NCBI GenBank assembly: GCA_951804985.1
Contig: OX638130.1
Coordinates: 81,214,583-81,278,582 of the forward strand
Length of the DNA stretch: 64,000 bases
Source: Dryomyza anilis
Taxonomy: Eukaryota; Arthropoda; Insecta; Diptera; Dryomyzidae
Direction: 5' to 3'
Under the pieces are notes generated by a model that made no database searches, had not been told where the DNA came from, and was given only the letters and a program-made list of their open reading frames with translations. Below are positions 1 through 12,476 of the stretch, piece by piece. The position numbers were made by a program, and so were the translations under genes. Each line of letters begins with the position of its first letter. Position 1 is the first letter of the stretch.

Positions 1-610
1 TATAACATCATTGGACCCTTCACACTCGTAAGCACCTACTTTGCAGACACTCAAGGCTTCCGCCAGTTATTGATTTCATTTCCTATGTCACTCTTAAGCT
101 AAAATAAAGAGTAACTGAAAAATCGTTGGTGCATTGCAATCTGATTATTGTTTCAATGGGATAAAAACGTGTCAACGACCTTAAACTAAATTTTAATGAT
201 TCAGATGCATATGGTGCATATTTTGCACAACATTATATTTTAGCAGTGTCGCATGTTGGTGGACACCACTCTATTTTGCGGTATAGCGCATAAGTATCAT
301 CCATGGACATGCTTTGAAACATAATCAGCATACGAAGAATATGTCATCGGCAATGGTTTTGTATTGGTGCATTGTATACTGCAGACAGAGATGACCCCGT
401 TTCAATTGACACAAAAAATTCTAAAAGATTTAATGCGAATGAATGTAATAATATGTTCTTTGAAAGGTTTTCGCTAGTTTTTTTGTCTGTCTGTCTGTTC
501 GGAACAATGTTTGTAATTGATTCCCGATGAGCTAGAAATTTGAAATTTAAAACATTACCTAGAACTGGATGCCAATGTATATTATCGAGTTCTTCTCTAA
601 CTATTCTATA
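1..610. other. non-coding AT-rich stretch
   Basis: No exon, RNA gene or clear element end is visible. If the SH3 exon at 3104-3277 belongs to a gene that continues to the left, this is part of its first coding intron. Position 604-610 is the target-site duplication of the adjacent SINE. Confidence 0.5.
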
Positions 611-927
611 ATAATAATAATAGTTTGGCGCTACAGTCCTGTTTAGAACTTCGGCCGAGCTCTCTTCTCTCACCATTTTTGAGCTGTGCGTGTTATATTT
701 GTACTCAAAATGGTGGGACCTACAGTTTATTGCCGAATCCGAACGGCGGGTGAGAGCTTTTCATAGGCAATGTTTTACTCTCGTAGGTTTGCCATTTACT
801 GCCGAGAGGTAGCGCGGTATAGAAAAATGTTTCTATGAAAAGATGTTGTTAGCCCCAGTCCAGGCTCGAACCGGGGACCTTTCAGCTCGCAGTCCAACGC
901 ACTAACCACTGAGCTACCGCGGCTACG
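611..927 (-). repeat. tRNA-derived SINE, copy A, full length
   Basis: Read on the minus strand it starts with a tRNA-like head: a pol III A box (TAGCTCAGTGGTTAG) and B box (GGTTCGAGCC). A body of about 230 bp follows, with a short ATT-type tail. Direct repeats TTCTATA at 604-610 and 928-934 flank it and fit a 7-bp target-site duplication. Three more copies lie in this window near 12.15, 24.24 and 36.43 kb. The loop CTGCGAG resembles an arginine tRNA anticodon loop (GCG), but the stem is mispaired, so this is not a working tRNA. The parent LINE is unknown. Confidence 0.85.
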
Positions 928-1099
928 TTCTATAGTACAGACACTTTTAAAAATGTATGATTTTATGAATGAACTAGCTGGACCCGTGCACGACTTGTGC
1001 AAATATTTTGTGAATGTAAGGATATGAGTTATTTTATTAATATAAAAAACATGTTTATTATTTATTTTGAGTTTTTGTATATTTTTGTACGTATATATT

Positions 1100-1740
1100 C
1101 CAAATTTTAAGTAAATTTCGTGCAAAGGTTTGATAATTGATTTTGGATTGTTGAATTTTGATATGGTGAATTTGGTGTGGGTAGTTCGACGTAGTGATTT
1201 TTCGTCAGATAAGTAACATCAAAATTTAAAGTTTCGTTAAAATCGATAACATTTGTGCTGTGATAAAGCATTTTGAATTTATGGGAGGTACCAGTCCCCT
1301 TTGTACATTTAGGTTCATTTATAGCTTAGGATACTCTTGTGGGCCATATAATATAGTAATGAACATTTTTAGAAAAATGCGTTCAGCGATTTTGCAATGA
1401 ATCTGAAACTTACACTATCATTGAAAATGGGCGTTCAAGGGGGGTGTGATCAACGAAATCAAAATAGTGATCTTTTTCTGGATCTGTATGATATATATTC
1501 GAAATCTTAACGAAATCCGTGCAGAGACTTTATATTAAGTTTTGGTTTGGTAAATTTTTATTTGGTGAGTTTTGCTGTGGTGATTTTGATGTGGTGAGAT
1601 TTAGTAAGATTTAAAGGTTAGTTCAAATCGATACCATTAAGATAGTGATATAGCGTATTAAATGTTTCAGTTCTATGGAAGGTGCCACTCGCCTTTGTCC
1701 AATCTGGTTTATTTATGGCTTAGGATACTCCATTCTTTTG
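1100..1740. repeat. degenerate direct duplication of a dispersed repeat
   Basis: Two diverged copies of one segment, about 390 bp apart (near 1100-1345 and 1490-1740). Each has a run of 'ATGGTGA/TGTGGTGA' motifs followed by 'GGAGGTACC/GGAAGGTGCC', 'TTTGTCC/TTTGTAC' and 'GCTTAGGATACTC'. The second part resembles the segment at 33.35 and 33.75 kb and, in reverse, the Helitron interior near 39 kb. Confidence 0.55.
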
Positions 1741-2145
1741 TTATGCTTTTGTTTTTGGTTTTTTTTTTTGTTGTGATTTTGCTTTTTTCTGTTTTTACTT
1801 TTGTTTTTGTGTTTTTCTTTTGTGTTTTGCTTTTGTGGTTTTGCTTTTATGTTTTGCTTTTGTGTTTGTGTTTTTTCTTTTGTGTTATTGCTTTTGTTTG
1901 TGTCTTTGCTTTCATTTTTGGTTTTTTGCTTTAGTTTTTTTGATTTTGTTTTTGTATTTTACTTTTGTGGTTTTGCATTTGTGTTTTTCTTTGGTTTTTT
2001 GTTTGGTTTTGATTTTGATTGTGTTTCTGTGGTTCTGCTTTTGTTCTTGTATTTGCTTTTGTTTTCGTTTTTCATTTTTTTGTTTTTGATATTGCTTTAG
2101 TTTTGTGATTTTGTTTTTGTGTTTGATTTTGCTTTTGTTTTGACA
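1738..2145. repeat. T-rich low-complexity tract (TTTTG/TTTTC)n
   Basis: Almost pure pyrimidine-plus-G sequence of short TTTTG, TTTTC and TTTTTGT units. Reading frames across it give only Phe/Leu/Val/Cys strings and are not genes. A similar tract follows the 15-bp minisatellite at 33.2 kb, and both are next to GTGGTGA-type repeats, so they probably belong to one composite element. Confidence 0.8.
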
Positions 2146-2477
2146 GACGGACCAAATAAATATATAAATATATAAATATATATTATAAATATATATAGAT
2201 AGACGTACTTTGAATATTAATATATCTTTTTTATTTAAATATTTTTTTTTTCAAATTGAAGATGCTATTACTAAATTAATGTGTGTTATTTACAGTTTAT
2301 TTATTTCAGGAAATAGTACTAGGCAGCATTAAGCTTCATATAAAAACAACATTTCGATTCCAGCGTTCACAGTTTGTGAGCTAGAATTGTTAAATGGTCA
2401 ACATTTTAGTTTTGATCGAGAAAAACTTTCTTTAGTTAACTTTTGTCAAAAAAAAAATGATTAAGTGTAATTACAGG

Positions 2478-2605
2478 TACCGTCGGTCCTTCTTTTGGAA
2501 GGACAGTCCTTCTTTGGATCCCCGTGTCCTTCGAATATATTTTGTATGACATTATACCGTCCTTCTTTTGTTTAAATTGTCCTTCTTTGTCCTTTTATCT
2601 TTATG
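2478..2605. repeat. GTCCTTCTTT short-repeat cluster
   Basis: At least seven spaced copies of GTCCTTC, some in inverted orientation (GAAGGAC), in about 130 bp. No surrounding element ends were identified. Confidence 0.5.
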
Positions 2606-3103
2606 TCTACAGTTTCCTACATTTCTACATCATAACCATTTTTTTTTCTATAAATACGGCATCACATTAAAACACAGAAATGCAATTTTACTGAATGCTA
2701 TAAGGGAAAATAAATAATGTATGTTCAAAATATTACCCCGCTCGCTCGAAAATCGAATTTATTTCGTTTATTAGTTAGACCAAGTGTTTTCCGTAAGACA
2801 AGTCTATTTTCGTAATTTTTAGAAAAGTGGGAGGAAACTATTATTTCGATTAGCACGCAAAAAGTAATAATTGTAGAATCAATTATTGAATTGAGAACGT
2901 ATCCATTGACAACGAGAAAAATCGTTAGTTATGCAGCTTCGATTTTTATTTATTTTTTTACTGCATTTTTACATCTTCTGGACGTGAGATGTGTCTGCGC
3001 TAACTATGTTTTGATACCGCGCCTAGTAGTGCCAACCACCACCGCCATCAACACCACCTGCCGCGCCCCAACTTAGCTGCCGCCATCGTCTATGGAGACT
3101 CAC

Positions 3104-3277
3104 CTTAATCTTCATTACGTAATTGGATGGCACAAATCCAATGTTGCCTTTCATGCTGACCACTTGCCACCAGTTCCGCTGGCGTGCCGAGGTCTGGTAC
3201 AGAATGAAGTACTCGCCCTCGTCGAAGCTGATGGTCTTCGGATAGACGGCCTGGAAGTCGTAGAGCGCCTTCAACAT
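3104..3277 (-). CDS. SH3 domain exon, NCKIPSD/SPIN90-like (N-terminal, partial)
   Basis: One coding exon of 58 codons, starting at the ATG at 3277 and ending exactly at an AAG|GTGAGT donor (intron begins at 3103). It encodes a whole SH3 fold: ALYDF at residues 4-8, the acidic RT-loop FDEGE at 18-22, the paired Trp at 36-37, and GFVPSNYV at 47-54 with the ligand-binding Pro and Tyr. An SH3 domain at the very N-terminus is the arrangement of NCKIPSD/SPIN90, which binds Nck and Arp2/3 and promotes linear actin filaments; human NCKIPSD also starts directly with its SH3 domain. The open frame upstream of this ATG is not SH3-like and I take it as 5'UTR. The rest of the protein must be left of 3103, and no further exon is visible to position 1, so the first coding intron exceeds 3.1 kb. 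Another SH3 protein cannot be excluded. Confidence 0.75.
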
Positions 3278-3369
3278 CTCGATGTTTTCTACGAGGGCCA
3301 CGTCAGGATGACGGCGTTGACGATGAGAACGACAGCCAGGAACGAGGCGACACACATGCAGTATCAAAA

Positions 3370-5030
3370 AAAAAAGTTAAATTAGGTAAAAATTATCTTT
3401 TGGAGGCATTCCGCGCAAGCACTTAGTTGACGACCGCAGCCCAACCACTAAAGTAGAACTGAACTGAAGAAGGAAATGTAAAAATTGCATTTTCCTTTCG
3501 GCTCTTTTGACATTTTTATTTGGCATTGTTTTTATTATTGTTCCTACCCATTTTATTCCAAGGACGTTAATTGGTTTAGGTGTTTTTGTTGTTTACTCCT
3601 TGGTTGCTTTTCGGTGTGTGTTTTGGCAGCGCATTCGATTCGAGGCGAGGCAGCAGTACAACCAGCCAAAGTCCTTATTACACACACAGCCCTATTTATG
3701 TATTTGACAAAAACTATAACTTTATTTGCTACCGATTGTGAACATTTATTGCACGACTTGCCAATAAAATAATTTTGATTTTTTTTAAATTTGTGTTTGT
3801 CCAGCGTTTCCGATAATCTTTTATTCACAATTTTCCATTTAACCATTTACAGCTCACAGCCAACGAACTGCGTATCTCAGGCGTTACCCTACAGGGTTGC
3901 CACTATCTAAAAATTTATGTTGGCCTAACTCTTGTCAAAAATTACCAAATCATGAAAATTAACAGCAAACCGTTGAAAAATGTGAAATACACAATGATAT
4001 AGTTTCGAAATAGTTTGTAGAAACTATATCCTTGCCACAAATGACGCGACCAATTTTTTAAGTTCCTAGAAATCAGAGGCGATTTTTTATTATTTATTTA
4101 TTTGTATTTAGTTTTTTTATTTCATTTAGAAGGGCGGTTCGAAATGGTTTTCGAAGTGGTCGGTAAACTGTTCCCCTTATTATTAGAATTTGTATATTAT
4201 TTATTAGACTCCTAGGAGTCCTTGGTCGCGCTGGTGGTTACGCAACTGGACTATGAAGCATCTGTATAATCTTCCTAACGTTTGTTCCTAGTAAATAACG
4301 CTCGCAAGAATGAACTAAACATGCAAATCCACAGGATGATTGTCACAGACGACCTGGTTTTGCTGATAAATACCAACACAATTCGTCTAATTTTTTAGCA
4401 TATACAATAATTAAACAGTTTTCTTATAAGATCTAAATAAATTTTACGATAAAATCACAACAGATAATTAGAAATAGTTTTTGGCTCTCTGTTTTGCTCA
4501 ACTGTTTCGTGACTTGTTTTTCTTCGAAAGTTTAGTTCGAAAAATAAAATGTTGGTAGATTTCGAAAATTCTAAGTAACACATCGAAATTTCGAAGGCAG
4601 AATTTGAAATGGCGTTGCCACCCAAAAAAACTTTCCAAATTCAATATATCGTCACCTGGTAATTAGTTTACTACATTCTTCATTAATTTTCAAGTAAAAA
4701 GTTTCAAAAGTTTTAAAAAACGAACATTCCAAATTCGACAGGTCGATTCCGTTTTTAGTGAAATTAGGCAAATTGCGAAAAATGGTGTCCGGTCGGTCAA
4801 TTGTCAAAAAAAGTAGGTATATTAAAATAAACTGCGGGATAAATTTGTTCAACATTCAAACATTATTGAGGAACTTATACAAAATAACCATTAAATTGAA
4901 TGGTTTTTTATTATATTTTCTACATCCAGTACATTAATTTCTTTTAAGTGAAGGCCAGGCTCAAAAACACCAACAAAATCCTACCTACATATTCTCAGAG
5001 TCTCGGATAATTAATAGACATAGAATAATT
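3370..5030. other. intergenic stretch, nothing firm
   Basis: This is the presumed promoter side of the SH3 gene and the intergenic space to the reductase gene. Short open frames on both strands lack splice signals or recognisable domains. It is AT-rich with T and A runs; no element ends were recognised. Confidence 0.5.
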
Positions 5031-5591
5031 GGGTGTATTTCTTAATTCATTCTGGAATAAGAATAGAATGACCAGAATAGTTTGATATTTTATCCGGAAT
5101 ATCTAGAATACTGTGAATAAAGTAGCAGTTTCAGAATAACCAGAACAAAAAAATGTAAACAAACATTAAATATCATTTGAAAATCAATCACTTATTATTA
5201 TTAACTTTTTAAAAACGTTGCTTATCAATTTGGAGGTATTTCACTAAAATGCTAACACATCAATGCATCGTACAACGTTTCACATATGTTTCATAATTAA
5301 AAAATTCCGAGATCACCAATATCTTACGACACACGCGACAGACCACCAATATCTTACGGCACAATCAATTTCACATAAATAATAAATTTAATTTGTGTAA
5401 ATAATATCTAAGTTGACAGTTTTATTCTGTGTATTCTACGATTGAACTCAGAATAAACAGAATACGTTCCGAACGTTCTGTTTTGAATAAAGTATGAGAA
5501 TTCGGATAAGCCAGAACGTTCGAAATAAATAAAGTAACAGAAATTTTGAAAACATATTCTGAACGTTCAGAACGAATAAAGAAATACACCC
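5031..5591. mobile_element. MITE with GGGTGTATTTCTT inverted ends
   Basis: The left end GGGTGTATTTCTTAATTC is matched in reverse at the right end (GAATAAAGAAATACACCC, ending at 5591). The interior is rich in AGAATA/TATTCT and GAACGTTC words, mostly inverted between halves, and a short direct repeat with ACCAATATCTTACG occurs near 5330. There is no coding capacity. The flanks share ATT on both sides, which would suit a 3-bp duplication of PIF/Harbinger type, but that assignment is only inferred. Confidence 0.65.
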
Positions 5592-6047
5592 ATTAATAAT
5601 AAATAAAAAATTACAAAATTTTTAACTTTGTAATTGGTTAAATCTATTTATTGGTCCTTAACGTTGAGCCAATTCCTGTGTTCTTCATCCGTATATTCTA
5701 ATTTTTTTCGCAATTTAACAGATTTGTATTTGAACCATGTATCTTATAATTTATATGATAATTATAGTCATTTATTAAATTACTCCTCGTAATTATTTAT
5801 CAAATATATTTTATCAAACACTTTTTTTGTTTTTTTATTATTATTATAAAAATATATATATTAATTTTATTAATTGAAATGCCATTGTACAGAGTATTCT
5901 CATTTAATACAAATATTGGCCTCTTTATTTTAGTAAACGAATTAATAAAATTTTACAAAACCTAACTTTACACGGATTTACAAATTGTTTTCTTTTTACA
6001 TTTTTATTATATACAAACATTTACATATATAGGGGGGCTGATTTATT

Positions 6048-6888
6048 TTACGATGCAGAGTATCCTCCCTCCAGATTCAAATGATGAGCGTTAACAAAAC
6101 TTGACTGTGAGCTCAACAAATACGAAATGGAATCCACAACCTCTGATACCTCACAGAAACGTTGCAGCGGTATGTGCTTGAGTAGTGGATCCGATTTGGA
6201 GGGATCACTCCAGTTCTCGCGACCCATCTTGGTCAGCACTACCGTCGGATTAACTGAGTTGACGCGAATCTTTCGAGCACCCAACTCCAGGGCCAACGAG
6301 CGCGTCAAAGAATCTACAGCTGCCTTGGTTGCACTGTACACGGAGTGACCACCGAAGGAGCGCGACGCTGCCAGAGAAGAGACCATCACCACGCTGGCAC
6401 CAGTTTTCAGCTTTAAACTCAACGCCTGAGTCACATTGAAAACAGCCTTTACATTAACATCAAATGTGCTGTAAATCATATATCATTTTGTGCCCAACAT
6501 ATTCTCAAACTAATGTCAACTCACTCATCAAAATCCTGCTCGGTTAGTTCGTCAAATGGTTTGATAACAGCTACGCCCGCATTGTTCACTAGACCATCCA
6601 AAGAACCATTCGGAACAACACCAAGGCTGTCGCGCGTCTTCTGCCAATCTTTCAGATCAACCTTAATGATCTGCATTAGCGGATAGTCGACCTTTAGTTG
6701 TTGCAAGTGTCCGTCTGAACGAACGACCGCGATGACTTTGGCCCCCGCTGCATTTAACCGAGCACATAGAGCATTTCCAATTCCTGTAAACCAACGAAAG
6801 ATTAGATGCTGATAATAAATTTTAAACACGAACCTGCTCCAGCACCGGTCACCAAAATGGTTTTGTTTTGTAGATCCTCTGCGTACAT
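6048..6888 (-). CDS. dicarbonyl/L-xylulose reductase-like SDR (complete)
   Basis: Classical short-chain dehydrogenase/reductase. Exons are 6888-6834, 6783-6525 and 6468-6048, with introns of 50 and 56 bp and GT-AG borders. They join in frame to 244 residues, the length of human DCXR, whose catalytic Ser136, Tyr149 and Lys153 positions are matched exactly. The cofactor motif TGAGAGIG is at 14-21, Arg40 after the second strand favours NADP(H), and NNAG is at 85-88. The C-terminal half has the KIRVNSVNPTVVLTKMG stretch typical of this subfamily. Known family role: NADPH-dependent reduction of L-xylulose and alpha-dicarbonyls in the cytosol. The ATG at 6888 puts the cofactor motif at the usual distance. 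A poly(A) signal, AATAAA, lies directly behind the stop at 6042-6047. Other carbonyl-reductase SDRs are less likely given the exact length and motif match. Confidence 0.93.
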
Positions 6889-7036
6889 CTTCAAAGAACA
6901 AACGATGATTATTAAATGTACGGTGTTTTTTGTTGATTAAAGTTGCGACGTTATCATGAAAATGAAAACTTTTCGAAAAGCTCAACTTTTTTTATGCTGC
7001 CACCTTGTTAAAATATATATTCCGCTAATTTAACTA

Positions 7037-7982
7037 CCCAAGAAACATTTCTACGGAGCATACGACACTCACGGAATCACAATACCGTCATTGACGGCAT
7101 GTTTACGGAGTATTGAGCAAGTATCCGTCGTAGCATATACGATTACGGTCCGTTAACGTACCGTCAAATCGGATGACTCCGTTAGAATTCCGTTTTGCTC
7201 CGTATTTATAAATAACTCCGTATGTTTGCCGTTTTGTTGTAGTCGTTTACGGTACCGTTGAAACGGAGTACTCCGTAATGTTTCCGTAAAAACTCCGTTA
7301 CAACGGTGTCGTTTTTCTTCCGTTAGTACTGGATTGCTTAATTAGCAATTCATTTTAAAATAACATTGAATCAGAATGGATCTGTTTACAAGCAATGTAG
7401 CAGATGTGCATGGAATTCAAAGAATGTAAGTGTAAATAGAAATATTGAATAGTAAAATTGTTTCAGATATTTCAGGTTACAAATTGCAACGCAAGACATT
7501 GCCGGAAAAGCTTTGGGCTGGCATTTTTATTTGTTTATTGCAGTCATTTGCAATGACCTGCAAAAATAGAATATTCTCAGCACCCGAACAATTGCAAGTT
7601 GAGCGAGAGGCAACGACGATATTAGCGAAGAGCTGTGCATCCAAAACTGCCTCTGCGTGAAGTCTTAAATCTTCTTGTATTATCTTGAACATCTTAGGAA
7701 TGTTGCAACGGTGGCTTGATGCGTATTTCATCCAGAATGACGGTCCGTAAACGTACCGTCGAAACGTACTCTCAACGGACTCACTCCGTTTGTCATCCGG
7801 TATGACGGTCCGTTAACGTACCGTCGAAACGTATTCTCAACGGATTCGAAATCCGTTTCGATGTTCCTCTTTATCCGTTCACTAGACCGTTTTCGTATTC
7901 AGAAAACGGAACGTTTACGGAATCGTATTCCGTATTGCTGTTCCGTATACGGCACCGTTTACCGACCGTTTTGTTTCTTGGG
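7037..7982. mobile_element. foldback MITE, CCCAAGAAAC ends, TA target
   Basis: The terminal repeats CCCAAGAAAC and GTTTCTTGGG are flanked by TA on both sides, which suits a 2-bp TA duplication. Both halves are packed with short words such as CCGTT, ACGG and ACGTACCGTC in opposite orientation; near 7740 and 7800 a roughly 60-bp unit is directly repeated. The middle (about 7320-7730) differs in composition and has a short spliceable frame described in the findings. It sits between the reductase promoter and the next gene. Confidence 0.7.
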
Positions 7983-10096
7983 TATTCATTAAAAAATATA
8001 ACGGGCGAAAACAACATTATTTTATTTATTTCACCCTGTCTTTACGTACGTAAAATGTACTGAATATCACTAACAAACGACGCAAGGGTCTGAAACCTTT
8101 ATTTTTGAAAAATTTCGTTTTCGGTCTGAGATAAACCTTTAAATTGGGCATATACATATGTATGTAAATAAAACCCTAAAAGCAAAAACCAAAATGATAA
8201 AAACAAATGTTTGAACATTTTCGAAAAAAAAAATTTAAAAAAAATGTTGGACTACAGTACAACACAATGTTCGAAATAACCATTTTCGAACCTCAAATTT
8301 GTATGTTTCTCCAATCAAAAATTCACAATAAATGAGACCAATTGATTTTCTGTCTAATAACAACCATTATTCAAGAACCTTTAAAATAAAGGTTTTCATA
8401 TAACTCTCAAGCAAGGACCATAATTTTTTAAAATAAAAAGAATCTCAAACCTTTATTTTTGAAATAAAAAATATCTCGCAACCTTTATATTTAAAAAAAA
8501 AATAATATCAGTGAAAAACCAAATTGAAATAAAGGTAGTTATTTCTGATTTCTGCATGGATTTGAATATAGTAAATTTTATTTCAACAGAAGTCTACTAA
8601 AACACTCCCAAATAAGATAATTTAAAAGTGTATTTGTGAATTCTGACAAAATACTTTAGAGGGAGATTACTGAGCGCTCAGAAACATTATTATATTGGAC
8701 GCTTTTTGGATATATTTAGAGAGCTACGAAACAATATTTATTACGATTCATTAATTCACGTAATGGTCCTACCGTTCGATGCATTAAAGAAACCAGTATG
8801 GTCATTGAACATGGTGATTTATTTGCTAGTTCCTCGAGGAAATCATTCAAAGACAATCTAAAGTACTTAAATGTTGGTTCACGTGGTGTTTTAGTAGACT
8901 TTTAAGTTATTTTGTACTACTTCATGTAATTAGTCCCTTTATTATATGTAGTAATTTATTTGATTTGTATCATTTAACTAGTCTGTAAGAGGTTAGTACT
9001 CTGTTTGATGAAAATAAACTAATGAAAATATGAAAATGAATAAATAAAATAAATGGGTTGCCCGCATTGGAATTGTAGAATATAACCCCACGTCTTTCGG
9101 TTATCCACATGTTTTTTTTTATTTAAATCTGAAACAAATCATCAGGCATATCTCCATCCAGCACAACAAGATATATAAACATAGGAAATGCGCAGTTACA
9201 TCAGCATACGATGATGTTTTATGCTATAAAAGGTAAAAATAAAATGCAACCACCCGCGACTGCTGCAAGTAACTACAACATAACAGTTAAGAGAATAAGT
9301 CCAAATAGAACAGCAACAACAACCTTGCACTGTATGACAAGCAATGGTCTGAACTCGAAAACCATCTCAACACAATCGCTGCCGTAGCCATAACAAACAA
9401 AAATACTGCAAACGATGAACGTGTGCCGTGCTGTTTTGGCGGAACTGTACTTTCTAAAGTGAGAAACGCAAAAATGCACAAAATTTCGTTCGCTCTATGA
9501 ATTCGTAGCCATCATAATCTTCTTCGACTTCAATTCAAACAAATAAGTTTCAAGTTTAATGTGAATTTTTATTGATATTTGTGTCATTTGCTGCTGTATC
9601 AGCGAACTACAGAATTAGATAAATGTATTTTAATAAAACTTAAATCCAAACCATCGAATAGTTGTGTTTTCGTTGCTACAATTATAATTTCCAAAAAGAA
9701 TAATATGTTTCGCCCTCTGGCCACGTTCGGAAAGCAATCATCGCCTTGGCTTCTGTTCGATTCTGATCTGTTGCATATTTAGTTCGCATTGATAAGATAT
9801 AATCTTACGGTATATATTTCTGAGAATAAAACATATGTATTACAGCGAAATAACTTAAACTTGAAAGAGGCTCGAACAGCTTCTGCCACACGTGCCTTGG
9901 GACATTTACTTCCACGTGTGTTTGTCAACAATGAATTGGTGTCTTTTGGTTGATGTAATGCCGAGTTGCAGTTTGTGTTCGGTAACGAAGTAAATGTCCT
10001 TTTTTGAGTTACTTATATATAATTATTACATATATTAAAATTAAGAAAAATCTGTATAAATGTATGGTCATCGTAAAGATAAATTGTGTAAATGGT
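7983..10096. other. intergenic stretch with AACCTTTATTTT repeats
   Basis: From about 8080 to 8520 the motif AACCTTTATTTTTGAAA or parts of it recurs four or more times, once as the palindrome AACCTTTAAAATAAAGGTT near 8380, so an old palindromic repeat is likely. No domain-bearing frame or RNA gene was seen in the rest. The last few hundred bases are the probable 3' flank of H3.3. No AATAAA on the minus strand was seen close to its stop codon. Confidence 0.5.
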
Positions 10097-10583
<487 letters not shown>

Positions 10584-10587
10584 TTAA

Positions 10588-10600
10588 ACTGTAAGCGAAA
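10588..10600 (-). other. splice acceptor in the H3.3 5'UTR
   Basis: On the minus strand TTTCGCTTACAG ends at 10589, so the exon with the H3.3 start would begin at 10588, eleven bases before the ATG. This implies a non-coding first exon at a higher coordinate. I could not identify that exon or the promoter with confidence. Confidence 0.6.
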
Positions 10601-12150
10601 TAGCAAATATTTAATGAAGTTTATTGGTTAAAACGAAACGAACACGTTGGACGTTGATGTAAGACTGTGTAGTTGAGAGTATGGGCTATGCATTTTATTA
10701 CATTTCAGAGGGAAATAAATAGGGACAACCAGCTGCAAGGATATTATTGTAGGTAAATATTCGTACACGACGATCTGCCGCCTGCTAGCACGTGCCTATT
10801 GTTGGAACCGTAGACAGGGTAGCTCTCTTCTACCTGAGCTGCAATTGCAAGCAGCTGCTGTTGATTACAAGACGACACTCCGTTGCAAATTTTGTCTCCT
10901 AATAACTACTATAAAATCTTAATAATGCTTGTTTTTTTAGAACACAGGAAACTGTAACCTTTCATAACACCACATGTCCTTTTTGATACATAGTTTCTTT
11001 TTTTCTTCTTTCTTTCAATAAAACTTCAATGCATTTCTTTATATATGATTTAGATATTCAACCCAAATGTAAACAAAATATTCTGTCGGAAGTTCGTCGA
11101 TCGAACCTAAATTCAATAAAATTGTTTTGTGTACGGAAAAATTCCCACGAAATATTTTGTTAAAAATAGGGATGATAATCAATATGATAAGGCATAAAAC
11201 TATTACGGCCGTCAACTATATTAAAATGTATGAACTACTTTTTGTTTTATAAACCAATAATATCCATTTATATACGTTGTAGTTATGTTGATGAAAATAT
11301 CAGAATCTTAACAATTTACGCTCAAAAACAACAAAATGTAGTAGATAATTGCAATATTACATAAATAAATTCATATGAAATACTTTAATTATTAATACGT
11401 CGTTGTAAAACATTATTGATATGAGAAATATCAATAAAATTTTAAAAACTTTATAGATCAGCCCAGTCTAGATCGATGAATGAACATTTATTTAATCTTT
11501 TAATTGGCGTTCATCAAACTTTTGAAATTAATCTCTACTATATTGTAATATTGATTATAAAACAAATATTTATAAAAACCAAGTTTAATTTTTACTTCTA
11601 CATCGATGATATATAAAATCACACTAATTTCCGGAAAATTTAAATACATGAAGTGTTTATAAAAAAAACTTAACCATAAACTGGAGTGTATATTATGTAT
11701 TAACATTTCATTAAAACTATCTCTTATCCACAAATCTATTCAACTACACAATAATGTGATCATCAATTTGGCCAATTATTTAATACATTTCTAAAAACCA
11801 TATCTCTATTTTGACGAGGTGACTGCACTTTGATTCAAATATAACCTATTTCGATAACAAAACATGAAGGGAACATTAAAAGCAAAGCCATTGTAATTGT
11901 ATACAATATTTGAGAAACTAATGAAGATAACTAACGCTTAGGTCTAATTTTTCAGTGCATGTTTAAACTCACGTTTACATTTGTCCACATTTTTAAACGT
12001 ATATAAAACCTAATTAAAAACACCGAATATTCAAAATTTCAAACTTTACAGACTATTAGTAATCAGTTAATGACATCTTAAATATTTTTGATAAGTTTAC
12101 TATAGAAGAAATTACATCTAATTTAAACTAAGTTTAATTTTAATTAAACT
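10601..12150. other. AT-rich stretch upstream of H3.3
   Basis: Likely contains the H3.3 5'UTR intron and perhaps the promoter. A less AT-rich island at about 10730-10870 (CTGC-rich) is a candidate for the first exon or promoter. No further gene or element was recognised. Confidence 0.4.
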
Positions 12151-12462
12151 TAGCGCGGTAGCTCAGTGGTTAGTGCGTTGGACTGCGAGCCGAAAGGTCC
12201 CCGGTTCAAGCCTGGACTGGGGCTATAACAGCATCTTTTCATAGAAAACATTTTTCTATACCGCGCTACCTCTCGGCAGTAAATGGCAAACCTAGGAGAG
12301 TAAAATATTGCCTATGAAAAGCTCTCACCCGCCGTTCGGATTCAGCAAAAAACTGTAGGTCCCACCACTTTGAGTACAAATATAACACGCACAGCTCAAA
12401 ATGGTGAGAGAGAGTTCGGCAGAAGTCCTATACAGGACTGTAGCGCCAAACTATTATTATTA
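12151..12462 (+). repeat. tRNA-derived SINE, copy B, full length
   Basis: Same family as 611-927, in plus orientation. The A box is at about 12158-12172, the B box (GGTTCAAGCC) near 12202, and the element ends in an ATT-type tail. TTTAATTTTAAT occurs before (about 12133) and after (12463) the element, giving a target-site duplication of about 12 bp. Confidence 0.85.
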
Positions 12463-12476
12463 TTTAATTTTAATAA

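Noticed and set aside
841..925. A tRNA gene on the minus strand (also at 12151 and 24243).
   Set aside because: Boxes A and B are present, but the anticodon stem is mispaired and the sequence continues into a conserved SINE body; these are SINE heads.
1662..2100. Hydrophobic frames that look like membrane proteins.
   Set aside because: They are translations of a T-rich low-complexity tract.
3092..3385. Plus-strand frame of 97 codons.
   Set aside because: Antisense of the SH3 exon; the minus strand has the domain and the splice donor.
6127..6348. Open frame on the plus strand over the reductase gene.
   Set aside because: Antisense shadow of the third exon of the SDR gene.
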